A DNA stretch of 64,000 nucleotides from Anniella stebbinsi (Eukaryota; Chordata; Lepidosauria; Squamata; Anniellidae), in contig JARDYH010000001.1 in the NCBI GenBank assembly GCA_029215795.1, positions 396,031,154-396,095,153 of the forward strand, given 5' to 3'. A program made the position numbers and the translations under genes. Of this stretch, positions 61,401 through 63,282 are shown one piece after another. The notes under the pieces were generated by a model. It made no database searches, was not told where the DNA came from, and saw only the letters and a program-made list of their open reading frames with translations. The first letter of the stretch is position 1; each line of letters starts with the position of its first letter.

Positions 61401-63282
61401 CTCTTTCTTACCTGTCCAGAAGGCATAAGTTATTACACAGAGTATGTGTACCTTTTTTTCATGTGTGTAACCCTTCTTGATATAGTTGGGTAGAGAATTC
61501 TGGAAAAGCATTGCAATCTGGCTGGTGTGAGTGTCTATCTGGAATATGTCTCTGTCTATCTAAAACAAGACTTAATTGATGTGTTAAGAAGTAGGTTTTA
61601 GAAAGATGAGTAGGGCATAAAATGCGAATAAAGTTACAATTTTGTTTTCCAGCATTGGGGGCTGCTGGAAAAGGAAACCGGCCAGTGGATGTTGGGACAG
61701 ACTATAAAACACCCATGAGTGGTAAGTAATATAATTTCTGCTGACAACAGAGGTGTTGAAATAGCTTCATGTTAACATTTCCTAAGACTAGCTGGAGTGC
61801 CTTTAGAGCCTGGTGTGGGTGGCTTACCCAGAAAGAGGAAGATCCCTTTGAAATCCCTGGCAGTGCAGGATGTCTCCATAGAATCGTATAGACTTTTGTC
61901 CAATACAAGCAACAATGTTTGAGGTTTCACCACTAGTTTCATCTGTTTATCCAGACTCGGTTTCTTTTGATTAAAACTCCAAGATTCTAATGTTCCTTGT
62001 AACGTTTCTATTCCCTTTTAGGAAGTAACAGCCCTCATGGAAGCCCTTCTCCTCTGGAATACAATTTGCTTCTGGTAATAATAGTGTCTGTGGGAGTGAT
62101 CACAATTGTGGTGGTGGTGATAGTCGCTGTCTTCTGCACCCGGCGCACCACCTCTCACCAGAAGAAGTAAGATGTTTCAGCAGCACTTTCTTTCATCTTT
62201 TCCCTGTTTTGGGGTATAAATTGAATTTCTGATCAAGAGACCTGGTTTTGTTTAGTACAATCAAATAAAACCCCGAATACTGCATTCATGTAGACATGAT
62301 TTTAGAAGTCTGGTAATATAGATGGGGGTAGCTGTTAGACCCTTCACACACAGTGTCACGTATGCAATTGGGCAGTGTTGGTGTGCATAGAATAAAGGTC
62401 AGGGGACAACTGCAATTGGGTAAACTACTACTTGAAGGAAAATAAAAAAAGTAGCTTTATGCCTGCCAACGAATGTATCAATATACTTTGTATTGCTTTC
62501 AAAGGAAGCGAGCTGCTTGCAAATCTGTGAATGGGTCTCATAAATACAAAGGGAATTCCAAGGATGTCAAGCCCCCTGATCTTTGGATTCATCATGAGAG
62601 GCTGGAGCTGAAACCTATCGATAAATCTCCAGATCCCAATCCAATTATGACAGACACACCAATCCCTCGTAATTCCCAAGATATCACACCAGTTGACAAT
62701 TCCATGGACAGCAATATCCATCAAAGACGGAACTCATACAGAGGTGAGTTTGAGTGACATCAAACTAAATTTTAGTCTTATTGCTTATTGTATTAGATCA
62801 TTGTAGATTGCAGAGAAGATAAGTTGCATTTTTACAGTCCTCTTTAGATTAATAGTAATTTGCATGTAAATCACTGAGTGAATAGAATCCACCAGCATTA
62901 ATATACAATGTAGTATTACTGCTAATAGCACTTAAAAGTCTGTTGAGAGAACCTATTTTGGCTTTGGAGACCTTCAAAAGCAAACCCTGTCGCTAATCTA
63001 TTTGCATGAATTTCCTGCAGAGGAAGCCTAAAATATTTTTGAGAGTAAAGTTTCCGACAATCAGCAGGAGACTTTTTATTAGAAATATTTGTTTTAAATT
63101 ATTAGCTATTAAATCCTCCTGGTTGCTGGTGGGGATGTCATCAGGGACATCAAGATTACAGTATCTAATATTCATTATTCTTTATCTAGGACATGAGTCA
63201 GAGGATAGCATGTCCACACTTGCAGGAAGAAGGGGGATGAGACCCAAAATGATGATGCCATTTGACTCTCAACCACCTCAGC
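2243..63282 (+). CDS. NEO1: Neogenin, partial (23 internal coding exons)
   Basis: Neogenin is a single-pass plasma-membrane receptor of the DCC family that binds netrins and RGMs and acts in axon guidance, adhesion and BMP/iron signalling. The 23 exons have GT/AG borders and matching phases, giving about 1,096 uninterrupted codons. Domain order is Ig2, Ig3, Ig4, six FN3 domains, a juxtamembrane linker, a transmembrane helix and a proximal cytoplasmic tail. The wording follows vertebrate neogenin rather than DCC closely, for example LPRFTTQP at the Ig2 start, [10 protein letters not shown] before FN5, and the transmembrane-to-tail run [11 protein letters not shown]. Full-length neogenin has about 1,460 residues, so roughly three quarters is present. 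The signal peptide, Ig1 and promoter are upstream, and the distal tail and 3' UTR are downstream. No frameshift or stop was found. The listed span includes introns; exon coordinates follow as separate entries. Confidence 0.97.
2519..3084. other. NEO1 intron (566 bp)
   Basis: Short intron between the Ig2 exon and the first Ig3 exon. I see no repeat or RNA gene in it. Confidence 0.8.
3085..3238 (+). CDS. NEO1: NEO1 exon: Ig3 domain, first half
   Basis: The exon is 154 nt, with acceptor TTTGCAG and donor GTGCGT. It encodes [12 protein letters not shown], then the first core cysteine in AVLPCVAAG and the core tryptophan in [10 protein letters not shown]. It ends two bases into a Ser codon that the next exon completes. 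The reading frame runs on into the intron until a stop, so the open frame seen past 3238 is not coding. Confidence 0.95.
4464..4660 (+). mobile_element. Decayed DIRS left-terminal fragment
   Basis: It begins TTCTTCTTCATGGTCTCTGT and continues with CATATATGGGCTCTGCGCC, GGGAACCTTCCCCCATC and CTCAGTTCTCTTTCAA. These follow, in the same order, the left terminal repeat and 5' leader of the intact DIRS at 5753. Many substitutions and no coding region follow, so it is an old truncated copy in the same orientation. Confidence 0.75.
4738..4771. repeat. (AAT)n microsatellite
   Basis: About 11 uninterrupted TAA/AAT units. In one frame it reads as a poly-Asn run and on the other strand as poly-Leu; neither is a gene. 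Confidence 0.95.
5389..5525 (+). CDS. NEO1: NEO1 exon: Ig3 domain, second half
   Basis: The exon is 137 nt, with acceptor TTGCATAG and donor GTATGT. It encodes [16 protein letters not shown] and the second core cysteine in [13 protein letters not shown], and it ends QADLTIQ. Joining to the 3238 donor restores TESSQKF. This matches the usual two-exon structure of Ig3 in neogenin. Confidence 0.95.
5753..5907 (+). repeat. DIRS left inverted terminal repeat
   Basis: It runs from TTCTTCTTCGTGGTCTCTGT to CCGCCTTACCTCAGTTC. From CACACATATGGGCTCTGCGC to the end it is almost identical to the reverse complement of 11676-11808. The outer 25-30 bases are more divergent. Confidence 0.9.
6124..8511 (+). 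CDS. gag: DIRS Gag-like ORF1
   Basis: An open frame of 795 codons, ATG at 6124, stop TGA at 8509-8511. The N-terminus has a Cys/His cluster (HCSSCRAK about residues 13-20, then [14 protein letters not shown] and DSCPHC), consistent with a zinc-binding fold. Residues about 135-300 are extremely Ser/Thr/Pro-rich, encoded by a low-complexity TCGACATCG-type repeat. Residues about 346-388 form an Arg-Ser dipeptide domain resembling cellular SR proteins. The remainder is an alpha-helical gag-like region ending in a Gln/Arg-rich basic tail. The protein should bind element RNA and form the particle; this is inferred from position and family. It overlaps the next ORF by 200 nt. Confidence 0.85.
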   Translation: MAQAALFKHCSSCRAKLTLTDGHSLCLVCLGEGHIVDSCPHCMTFSRQTRRIRADRLRSLLWSKALSAVDQPRQQAGDAEAGQSTSGERRRAPVSRSKPASPCSSPYRDAAEEPLPRLLTKPSKKATLATKKSGKSKKALKSKQSTAPKPSSASKQPTDHTASRDGRSPILKRPSTSAVESSSAPKRSSTSAPLRSSASATSSIPKRSSTSTTPSASRLPPTSKDRPLKPSSVSSRRSTSSTPRRPEPSIPTHQPSSSFKKRSTPTSARPASSPIPSQRSLSMTQRASSLPPRPVLQALDIEAGSSDVELIDVIPSDISVDHDVDRRSHEEDVQQPSPLGGVASPMSRDSRTTYRSRSRTRSQSHSRSRHWESASDRSRSRSRHRRAPRYLFDPYTGKRIGHSSSQRRHQNSTTVRQQPSSTPAHTSTALVPRPLSPTSGDDYPSDASSIRSRAPSVPSPPEGVGSTDRPSPSLELGSFSDQMQRMAQSLGLDINQPQEDLNDKIYDVMYAEPAPQLTLPLVPTLLKTFKSAWENPATVGATSKRLETLYKVKDVETPFLCSHPRPNSIVVESSQGRSTKSHSTPVDKEGRKLDTFGRRVYASATLGFKIANYQATMARYQLFLWEKITTLTDYLPDDQRELARVFQAEATRLSRQQLTTANHQTDCAAKALAGSIALRRHAWLRSSTLPAETKTRIEDLPFDGEGLFHSSTDNTMDVIHKSKMTARKMSAPVQQVQQQSRSRRWYRSFQYQPRRQQERTQRFQAQQPQSSFQARKAGNRYTKARRQDQPSKRRL
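8312..10411 (+). CDS. pol: DIRS reverse transcriptase, RNase H and Dam-like region (ORF2)
   Basis: An open frame of 699 codons in the +1 frame relative to gag. The RT core shows [14 protein letters not shown] (palm motif A), [12 protein letters not shown] and YLDDW at residues 270-274 (two catalytic Asp). RNase H follows with [12 protein letters not shown] (Asp437), [23 protein letters not shown] and [13 protein letters not shown]. The C-terminal 140 residues ([41 protein letters not shown]) match the Dam-like methyltransferase-related segment known from DIRS elements. The first ATG overlaps gag, so the real initiation may be internal or by frameshift. The stop TAG is at 10409-10411. Confidence 0.9.
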   Translation: MHPCNRCSSSLARVDGIDLSSTNLDDSRSAHSVSKHNNRSLLSKPGKLATDTPRHVDRISRQNGAFDSIPITLPQHRTTRLQPFLHRWQSLTTDKWVLSTIAEGYLIEFQTYPSLGTVRTTPPSPTLLQEATTLLQKRAIVRVPSRQLKAGFYSRYFTVPKKDGGLRPIMDLRHLNKFIKPRKFRMITLAQILPLLKRHRWFTLVDLKDAYFHIPIHPTHRKYLRFIIGKRVYQFSVLPFGLRTAPRVFTKCMAVVCAHLRSQNVELYPYLDDWLIVSPTQLQALSDVSLVTSCLTSLGLEINKEKSIFHPTQMIQFIGVFLDSTVGRAYLPTERTRTIVSLASRLQRGSRTTAFTVLRMLGFMASAVFVVRWARLHMRPLQQVLLQRYRPCLNPRKIILTIPSGVLPSLRWWSSTANLTHGMPFHSRGPTRMVTTDASLEGWGAHYNDLQIQGKWSQSESQLHINLLEMLAVKRALHAFLPHLQGQHVRILSDNTTVVWYINKEGGTRSRRILRLTLDMLQWAIRRDIWLSALHIAGTDNAQADALSREFTDTHEWELSQEVLQHLFTKWGTPSIDLFATSANAVCQDYCSRAGIGPASLGDAFQWDWSNGFLYMFPPFPLIAKTVVRASRSSVNAILVTPWWPRQHWFTALYRLSQGIWWRLPRIPHLLSRNAGAILHPDLQSLHLTAWRIQPVGSL
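10414..11427 (+). CDS. DIRS tyrosine recombinase (ORF3)
   Basis: From the ATG at 10414, two bases after the RT stop, this frame gives 337 residues. An N-terminal SAM-like region ([17 protein letters not shown]) precedes a catalytic domain. That domain has Arg149/150 in SARRASEL, the HxxR box His279-Ser-Thr-Arg282, Trp305 and the nucleophile Tyr315 in FVKHYRLD. All tyrosine-recombinase residues are therefore present. The enzyme would insert the circular cDNA without a target duplication. The same frame stays open upstream to 8596 across the RT ORF; I chose 10414 because recognisable recombinase sequence begins there. Translation probably depends on termination-reinitiation or on the upstream overlap. 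Confidence 0.88.
   Translation: MPSALRSIFEASIKSSTRASYTRKWNRFLKFANDKGFSAHDGPVSGVIDFLYSLHAEGLKPSSIKVYLAAISGQHAKMDGYTAFTHPVAKTFMKGLRHMFPPVRQIVPQWSLSVVLTALTTKPFEPLATIDLRLLTFKAIFLVAITSARRASELAALMVGPPYTQFFRDKVVLRPGPSFVPKVSSMFHINQDIVLPTFFKASADPLSATLHALDVRRTLAFYKERTEPIRRSDKLFICYGGKTKGLAVSSQRLAHWIVDTIVLAYQVLGKQPPTSFTAHSTRGQATSSALIHGSSVPDICRAATWSSASTFVKHYRLDVRAARDASFGRAVLSSICQ
11428..11675. other. DIRS 3' non-coding region between recombinase stop and right repeat
   Basis: Short untranslated segment holding the ICR and a GC-rich stretch. No open frame of its own. Confidence 0.8.
11474..11567. repeat. DIRS internal complementary region (ICR)
   Basis: Bases 11474-11510 (to ACCACGAAGAAGAA) are the reverse complement of the element's first 37 or so bases. 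Bases 11509-11567 (AAATGCAGGTTGCTTACCTG onward) are the reverse complement of its last 59 or so bases. The two arms meet at a shared AA. In the DIRS model this region templates joining of both ends of the cDNA into a circle. Confidence 0.92.
11676..11860 (+). repeat. DIRS right inverted terminal repeat
   Basis: Begins GAACTGAGGTAAGGCGGGAC and ends GTAAGCAACCTGCATTT. It is the reverse complement of the left repeat plus about 30 extra terminal bases that the left repeat lacks. This asymmetry is typical of DIRS elements. Confidence 0.9.
12877..12905. repeat. (TG)n microsatellite
   Basis: About 14 uninterrupted TG units in intron. Confidence 0.95.
13250..14020. repeat. Old interspersed repeat, class unresolved
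   Basis: The stretch reads like a heavily mutated copy of a long sauropsid intronic repeat, with phrases such as CAAATGCTGCAGAATGATCT and CAGCGTGCTGATTTCTTTGA. I recognise the phrasing only loosely, and the boundaries are approximate. The short frames inside are not genes. Confidence 0.35.
16648..16802 (+). CDS. NEO1: NEO1 exon: Ig4 domain, first half
   Basis: The exon is 155 nt, with acceptor TTTAAAG and donor GTAAGT. It encodes [37 protein letters not shown] and ends YFKIV in phase 0. An open frame reaches upstream to an ATG at 16623, but those bases are intron ending in the polypyrimidine tract, so it is not an alternative start. Confidence 0.95.
16803..17642. other. NEO1 intron splitting Ig4 (840 bp)
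   Basis: Contains one short fragment (about 17055-17150, TATATACTACCTTTCTACAA to ..GGTTTACAAT) of the same tail-type repeat seen at 41509. Nothing else recognised. Confidence 0.7.
17643..17763 (+). CDS. NEO1: NEO1 exon: Ig4 domain, second half
   Basis: The exon is 121 nt, with acceptor CTTTTTTAG and donor GTAAGA. It encodes [10 protein letters not shown] and the second Ig4 cysteine in [13 protein letters not shown], and it ends LIILDH. It is followed by the largest intron of the window (17.6 kb). Confidence 0.95.
18810..18882 (+). repeat. 3' tail of a non-LTR-type interspersed repeat
   Basis: The sequence GTGAACCGCCCAGAGAACTT followed by GGGCACTATAGAAATATAAT and a (GAAT)n tail. The reverse complement of this pattern opens the repeat at 41546. 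A 3' end with a simple-sequence tail suggests a LINE or SINE. Confidence 0.6.
20015..20130 (-). repeat. Tail-type interspersed repeat fragment
   Basis: The pattern TTTATTTATTTGTGATATTT then ATACTGCTAAATATC and TGGTTCACATTTAAATA is the antisense form of the 18810 tail, degraded. Confidence 0.45.
20266..20278. repeat. Poly-C run
   Basis: A run of about 14 C directly after a T-run and AACA; a sequencing-prone homopolymer. Confidence 0.85.
23196..24330 (+). pseudogene. Decayed DIRS 5' region and gag
   Basis: The leader (GTTCTCTTTCAACCACCATT, CTCATAGGGAATCTTCTC) and a gag-like start at 23432 ([14 protein letters not shown], then [14 protein letters not shown]) parallel the intact element's zinc-cluster region ([14 protein letters not shown]). 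The frame breaks after 23722, and only short open pieces remain. No RT or recombinase is seen. It is a truncated fossil in sense orientation; the end point is approximate. Confidence 0.65.
24885..25110 (-). repeat. Interspersed repeat copy, same family as 41509-42190
   Basis: Shares the antisense tail and the phrase CCTGATGCTGAAAAGATAAC..GGTGCCAAGCAAACCTC with CCTGGCGCCGAAAAGATAAC..GGCGCCAAGCAGGCCTC at 41757. Truncated and diverged. Confidence 0.65.
25643..26068. mobile_element. Non-autonomous TIR element, copy 1
   Basis: Starts GGGTGCAATCCTAT and ends ATTGCTCTC. TAA lies directly outside each end (a 3-bp duplication, as for PIF/Harbinger). Its interior resembles 49826-50267, including AGCCGGCATGGTTC against AGCCAGCATGGTTC and the final GATTGCTCTCTAA. 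It encodes nothing. The superfamily is a guess from the 3-bp duplication. Confidence 0.6.
26488..27261 (-). mobile_element. GC-rich LTR-like insert (possible solo LTR)
   Basis: A 774-bp GC-rich block abruptly interrupts AT-rich intron and is flanked by ATTT on both sides (26484-26487, 27262-27265). Including one base each side, it would read TG...CA. On the minus strand it has an inverted CCAAT box (27172-27176), TATATT (27121-27127) about 50 bases downstream, and AATAAA (26554-26559) near the end. That order fits an LTR with U3, R and U5. No internal region or second LTR is present. The boundaries and class are uncertain. Confidence 0.45.
27840..31639 (+). mobile_element. 5'-truncated L1 retrotransposon
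   Basis: The insertion is bounded by a perfect 16-bp direct repeat, AAGAAAATGGCATCTA, at 27824-27839 and 31640-31655. It begins inside the ORF2 endonuclease, runs through RT and the C-terminal zinc knuckle, then a purine-rich 3' UTR with a 13-G run near 31520, AATAAA at 31608-31613 and an A-rich (GAAA)n tail. This is a typical target-primed insertion. It lies in sense orientation to NEO1, and ORF1 is absent. Confidence 0.93.
27843..31374 (+). pseudogene. L1 ORF2 remnant (endonuclease, reverse transcriptase)
   Basis: The broken frames together follow L1 ORF2. They include the endonuclease part ([24 protein letters not shown], later SRLDTIL and ITDHAPIL), the linker, and RT with [52 protein letters not shown] and YADDIIL near 29700. 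The C-terminal CWRGC..H..WWEC occupies about 30984-31040. Frame breaks lie near 28030-28160, at the G-run 29021-29026, and near 29590-29700, 30186-30370 and 30640-30720. It is a dead copy. Confidence 0.9.
31915..31985. repeat. Small 'GCAATCCTAT'-type element
   Basis: The pattern TTACTGAGCTCAATTTGGTC then GTAAATGTGTATAGGATTGC resembles a very common squamate intronic repeat, truncated here. It shares the terminal ATAGGATTGC with the 25643 and 49826 elements. Confidence 0.5.
32436..33563 (+). mobile_element. hAT-type non-autonomous transposon, copy 1
   Basis: Ends TAGGGATGTGCAC and GTGCACACCCCTA form a terminal inverted repeat. An exact 8-bp duplication, ATTTTCAT, flanks it (32428-32435, 33564-33571). 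This is diagnostic of hAT transposons. The 1,128-bp interior is GC-rich, crowded with GGATC/GATCC motifs near both ends, and contains internal inverted blocks and a GATGATCACCTGGT tandem array. No transposase is encoded; the open frames inside are low-complexity. Confidence 0.9.
32996..33070. repeat. Tandem repeat of GATGATCACCTGGT inside hAT copy 1
   Basis: About five imperfect 14-15 bp units, drifting to GTTGATCATCTGGT at the right. It is absent from hAT copy 2, where a single CAGGTGATATCATCACCTGG occupies the matching place. Confidence 0.85.
34344..34472. repeat. Short palindromic MITE-like repeat
   Basis: The left arm GTTGAATCTAGATTTATTCA.. with CAATGGGAG is complementary to the right arm CTCCCATTGATTTTAATGGG..TAAATCTAGCTCCAAC. 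It forms a 130-bp imperfect hairpin. No clear duplication at the ends. Confidence 0.65.
35389..35548 (+). CDS. NEO1: NEO1 exon: Ig4-FN1 linker and FN3-1, first half
   Basis: The exon is 160 nt, with acceptor CCATCTAG and donor GTATAC. It encodes [16 protein letters not shown], then [17 protein letters not shown] and [12 protein letters not shown]. The Pro/Thr-rich start is the hinge between the Ig horseshoe and the FN3 rod. An upstream AG at 35366 would break the frame, so the 35388 acceptor is chosen. Confidence 0.93.
35549..36864. other. NEO1 intron splitting FN3-1
   Basis: Holds a T-rich tract (35877-35898), a small GCAATCCTAT-like copy (about 36080-36165) and a fragment near 36205-36285 (TTCTGAGTCATCTTCAAAGT) of the repeat seen at 42130. 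Nothing else recognised. Confidence 0.7.
36865..37019 (+). CDS. NEO1: NEO1 exon: FN3-1, second half
   Basis: The exon is 155 nt, with acceptor TTCTTCTAG and donor GTAAGC. It encodes [19 protein letters not shown], then [18 protein letters not shown], which has the FN3 pattern Y.F.V.A.N..G.G. Phase continues with the 35548 donor through an Arg codon. Confidence 0.95.
37020..38856. other. NEO1 intron between FN3-1 and FN3-2
   Basis: Contains a palindromic MITE-like stretch (about 37592-37700) and a degraded 'GTTCAGACA' type repeat beginning near 38205. No coding sequence seen. Confidence 0.65.
38857..39005 (+). CDS. NEO1: NEO1 exon: FN3-2, first half
   Basis: The exon is 149 nt, with acceptor TTATTTTTCAG and donor GTATGA. 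It encodes [18 protein letters not shown], then [19 protein letters not shown], and it ends TENEQ in phase 0. Confidence 0.95.
39006..39674. other. NEO1 intron splitting FN3-2
   Basis: AT-rich, no recognised repeat or gene. Confidence 0.75.
39675..39813 (+). CDS. NEO1: NEO1 exon: FN3-2, second half
   Basis: The exon is 139 nt, with acceptor AAATACAG and donor GTGAGC. It encodes [17 protein letters not shown], then [16 protein letters not shown] and QTLSD. It completes the second FN3 fold. Confidence 0.95.
39814..40124. other. NEO1 intron (311 bp)
   Basis: Short intron before the 50-nt exon; nothing recognised. Confidence 0.8.
40125..40174 (+). CDS. NEO1: NEO1 small exon: start of FN3-3
   Basis: This is a 50-nt exon between acceptor ATATTTCTAG and donor GTAAGA. 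It encodes [17 protein letters not shown]. It is not a multiple of three, so skipping it would shift the frame; it should be constitutive. It is too short to stand out without knowing the protein. Confidence 0.93.
40175..40850. other. NEO1 intron within FN3-3
   Basis: AT-rich, nothing recognised. Confidence 0.8.
40851..40995 (+). CDS. NEO1: NEO1 exon: FN3-3, middle
   Basis: The exon is 145 nt, with acceptor CTTCCCACAG and donor GTGAGT. It encodes [33 protein letters not shown] and QLSQLIEG. Confidence 0.95.
41503..41545. repeat. (ATT)n microsatellite
   Basis: About 14 ATT units. It directly abuts the tail end of the minus-strand repeat at 41546, so it probably grew from that element's 3' tail. 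Confidence 0.9.
41546..42190 (-). mobile_element. Long interspersed repeat with microsatellite tail, class unresolved
   Basis: Read on the minus strand it ends in TGTAAACCACCCAGAGAACT..GGGGCAGTATATAAATGTAA and an (AAT)n tail. Upstream it contains GAGCGCATTGCAGTAATATG in plus orientation and CCAGCACCTTGAATTGGGCT. Related fragments occur at 17055, 18810, 20015, 24885, 36205 and 52795. The tail suggests a non-LTR origin, but I see no RT. Confidence 0.6.
44007..44117 (+). CDS. NEO1: NEO1 exon: FN3-3, end
   Basis: The exon is 111 nt, symmetric phase 1-1, with acceptor ATTATATTAG and donor GTATGG. It encodes [20 protein letters not shown], then [11 protein letters not shown]. The NGT is an N-glycosylation sequon within FN3-3. 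Confidence 0.95.
44118..44992. other. NEO1 intron between FN3-3 and FN3-4
   Basis: AT-rich, nothing recognised. Confidence 0.75.
44993..45187 (+). CDS. NEO1: NEO1 exon: FN3-4, first half
   Basis: The exon is 195 nt, with acceptor TCTTTATAG and donor GTAAGG. It encodes [35 protein letters not shown] and [11 protein letters not shown]3-4 and FN3-5 are the regions of neogenin known to contact netrin-1; that is family knowledge, not seen here. Confidence 0.95.
45188..45738. other. NEO1 intron splitting FN3-4
   Basis: AT-rich, nothing recognised. Confidence 0.8.
45739..45834 (+). CDS. NEO1: NEO1 exon: FN3-4, second half
   Basis: The exon is 96 nt, with acceptor TTTTTCTTCAG and donor GTAAAG. It encodes [19 protein letters not shown] and ends VTRAYT. 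Phase 1-1. Confidence 0.95.
45835..46969. other. NEO1 intron between FN3-4 and FN3-5
   Basis: AT-rich, with a long pyrimidine-rich stretch (46830-46965) before the acceptor. The open frame running through that stretch into the exon is intronic upstream of 46970. Confidence 0.75.
46970..47193 (+). CDS. NEO1: NEO1 exon: FN4-FN5 linker and FN3-5, first half
   Basis: The exon is 224 nt, with acceptor ATTCCTTAG and donor GTAACA. It encodes the linker [19 protein letters not shown] and the proline run [10 protein letters not shown]5 strands follow, including [12 protein letters not shown] and [11 protein letters not shown]. Confidence 0.95.
47487..47625 (+). CDS. NEO1: NEO1 exon: FN3-5, second half
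   Basis: The exon is 139 nt, with acceptor TTTTTCATAG and donor GTATTA. It encodes [18 protein letters not shown], then [16 protein letters not shown] and GTTFEL. FN5-FN6 is the known RGM-binding unit of neogenin. Confidence 0.95.
47626..49014. other. NEO1 intron between FN3-5 and FN3-6
   Basis: AT-rich, nothing recognised. Confidence 0.75.
49015..49122 (+). CDS. NEO1: NEO1 exon: FN3-6, first half
   Basis: The exon is 108 nt, symmetric phase 1-1, with acceptor CTTCCTTGCAG and donor GTGAAA. It encodes [18 protein letters not shown], then [16 protein letters not shown]. Confidence 0.95.
49826..50267. mobile_element. Non-autonomous TIR element, copy 2
   Basis: Starts GGGCACAATCCTATTG and ends CATAGGATTGCTCTC. 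The inverted CAATCCTAT termini and interior match the 25643 copy. The outer trinucleotides are TAT and TAA, so the duplication is imperfect. Confidence 0.55.
51446..52234 (-). mobile_element. hAT-type non-autonomous transposon, copy 2
   Basis: Ends TAGGGGTGTGCAC and GTGCACACCCCTA, with an exact 8-bp duplication ATGTTCAT (51438-51445, 52235-52242). Its right end read in reverse matches the left end of copy 1 (CACTGGATCG..TCCGATCCACGATCC..GATCTCACCGCTGGATC), so the two lie in opposite orientation. At 789 bp it lacks the tandem array and part of the centre of copy 1. No transposase. Confidence 0.9.
52412..52513. repeat. (TTC)n-(TCC)n compound polypyrimidine tract
   Basis: About 20 CTT/TTC units followed directly by about 14 TCC units, with no purine after the first bases. 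A one-strand pyrimidine tract of about 100 bp. Confidence 0.95.
52795..52920 (-). repeat. Tail-type interspersed repeat fragment
   Basis: The pattern CATATATTTATAAACCACAT then CAAACCAGTTTACAAAATAG resembles the antisense tail of the 41546 family. Confidence 0.45.
53497..53691 (+). CDS. NEO1: NEO1 exon: FN3-6, second half
   Basis: The exon is 195 nt, with acceptor TTGTTGTGCAG and donor GTAGGT. It encodes [34 protein letters not shown] and [14 protein letters not shown]. It is separated from the first half of FN6 by a 4.4-kb intron that contains hAT copy 2. Confidence 0.95.
53692..54426. other. NEO1 intron between FN3-6 and the 33-nt exon
   Basis: AT-rich. The last 60 bases are C/T- and TG-rich, before the small exon. 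Confidence 0.8.
54427..54459 (+). CDS. NEO1: NEO1 33-nt juxtamembrane exon
   Basis: This exon of 33 nt (11 codons, phase 1-1) encodes [11 protein letters not shown], the start of the linker between FN6 and the membrane. The acceptor GTCCTGGTAG follows a C/T-rich tract that contains a UGC 13-15 nt upstream. The donor GTAAAC is weaker than its neighbours. Being symmetric it can be skipped without a frameshift; alternative splicing here is an inference. Confidence 0.9.
55456..55564. mobile_element. Short inverted-repeat element (CTGGGTTCAGACAACACAA)
   Basis: The left end CTGGGTTCAGACAACACAAT is the complement of the right end GTTGTGTTGTCTGAACCCAG, with about 27 near-perfect bases per arm. Related sequence is seen near 38205 and 42540. 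It has no coding potential. Confidence 0.7.
59160..59370. repeat. Degenerate tandem repeat in the fossil DIRS gag
   Basis: Imperfect units built on CAAGTATAACTTCCCATC repeat about ten times. One frame reads as KYNFPS-type repeats and another as PSIISHP-type repeats, so two frames stay open. It corresponds in position to the Ser-rich repeat region of the intact gag. Confidence 0.7.
59590..59940 (+). repeat. Interspersed repeat insertion near the fossil DIRS 3' end
   Basis: Contains AAAGCCCTAAACAACTTTGG and GCGGGCCTTCTCTATAGCAG, and ends GTAGTTGAATGGGTTTTATT just before the DIRS right end. The phrasing is familiar from many sauropsid introns, but I cannot assign the class. Confidence 0.45.
60330..60510. 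repeat. Palindromic interspersed repeat
   Basis: Arms ATAGCATAAGTTTTCATGGG..CATCACATGCATGAAGTG and ATACTTCATGCATCTGACAA..GAAAGCTTATACCATAACAA are mutually complementary. MITE-like, degraded. Confidence 0.5.
61653..61721 (+). CDS. NEO1: NEO1 69-nt juxtamembrane exon
   Basis: The exon is 69 nt, phase 1-1, with acceptor TTTGTTTTCCAG and donor GTAAGT. It encodes [17 protein letters not shown] followed by KTPMS. As I recall it, the mammalian counterpart is a Gly/Ser-rich stretch ending in a similar DYK.PMSG, so this exon is the more divergent part of an otherwise conserved receptor. It is symmetric and hence skippable. Confidence 0.88.
62022..62166 (+). CDS. NEO1: NEO1 exon: transmembrane segment
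   Basis: The exon is 145 nt, with acceptor TCCCTTTTAG and donor GTAAGA. It encodes [15 protein letters not shown], then a hydrophobic helix of about 24 residues ([13 protein letters not shown] then [11 protein letters not shown], bases about 62071-62141), then the basic stop-transfer [11 protein letters not shown]. Family knowledge places ADAM and gamma-secretase cleavage around this segment. Confidence 0.96.
62167..62504. other. NEO1 intron (338 bp)
   Basis: Between the transmembrane and tail exons; nothing recognised. Confidence 0.85.
62505..62743 (+). CDS. NEO1: NEO1 exon: proximal cytoplasmic tail
   Basis: The exon is 239 nt, with acceptor TTTCAAAG and donor GTGAGT. It encodes [20 protein letters not shown] and the conserved P1-type motif around [15 protein letters not shown], and it ends [11 protein letters not shown]. 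Wording is almost unchanged from other vertebrates. Confidence 0.96.
62744..63189. other. NEO1 intron (446 bp)
   Basis: AT-rich. Nothing recognised; the open frame running into the next exon from 63006 is intronic. Confidence 0.85.
63190..63282 (+). CDS. NEO1: NEO1 exon: cytoplasmic tail, continued
   Basis: The exon is 93 nt, phase 1-1, with acceptor TTTATCTAG and donor GTAAGT. It encodes [19 protein letters not shown], then [12 protein letters not shown]. This is the last exon in the window. The P2 and P3 motifs must lie beyond base 64000. Confidence 0.95.

Larger units (their letters stand above)
54460..61652. other. NEO1 intron between the two juxtamembrane exons (7.2 kb)
   Basis: Contains an inverted-repeat element (55456-55564), a fossil DIRS with insertions (56006-59995) and a palindromic repeat near 60330-60510. 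The stretch 60520-61650 holds nothing I recognise. Confidence 0.8.
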
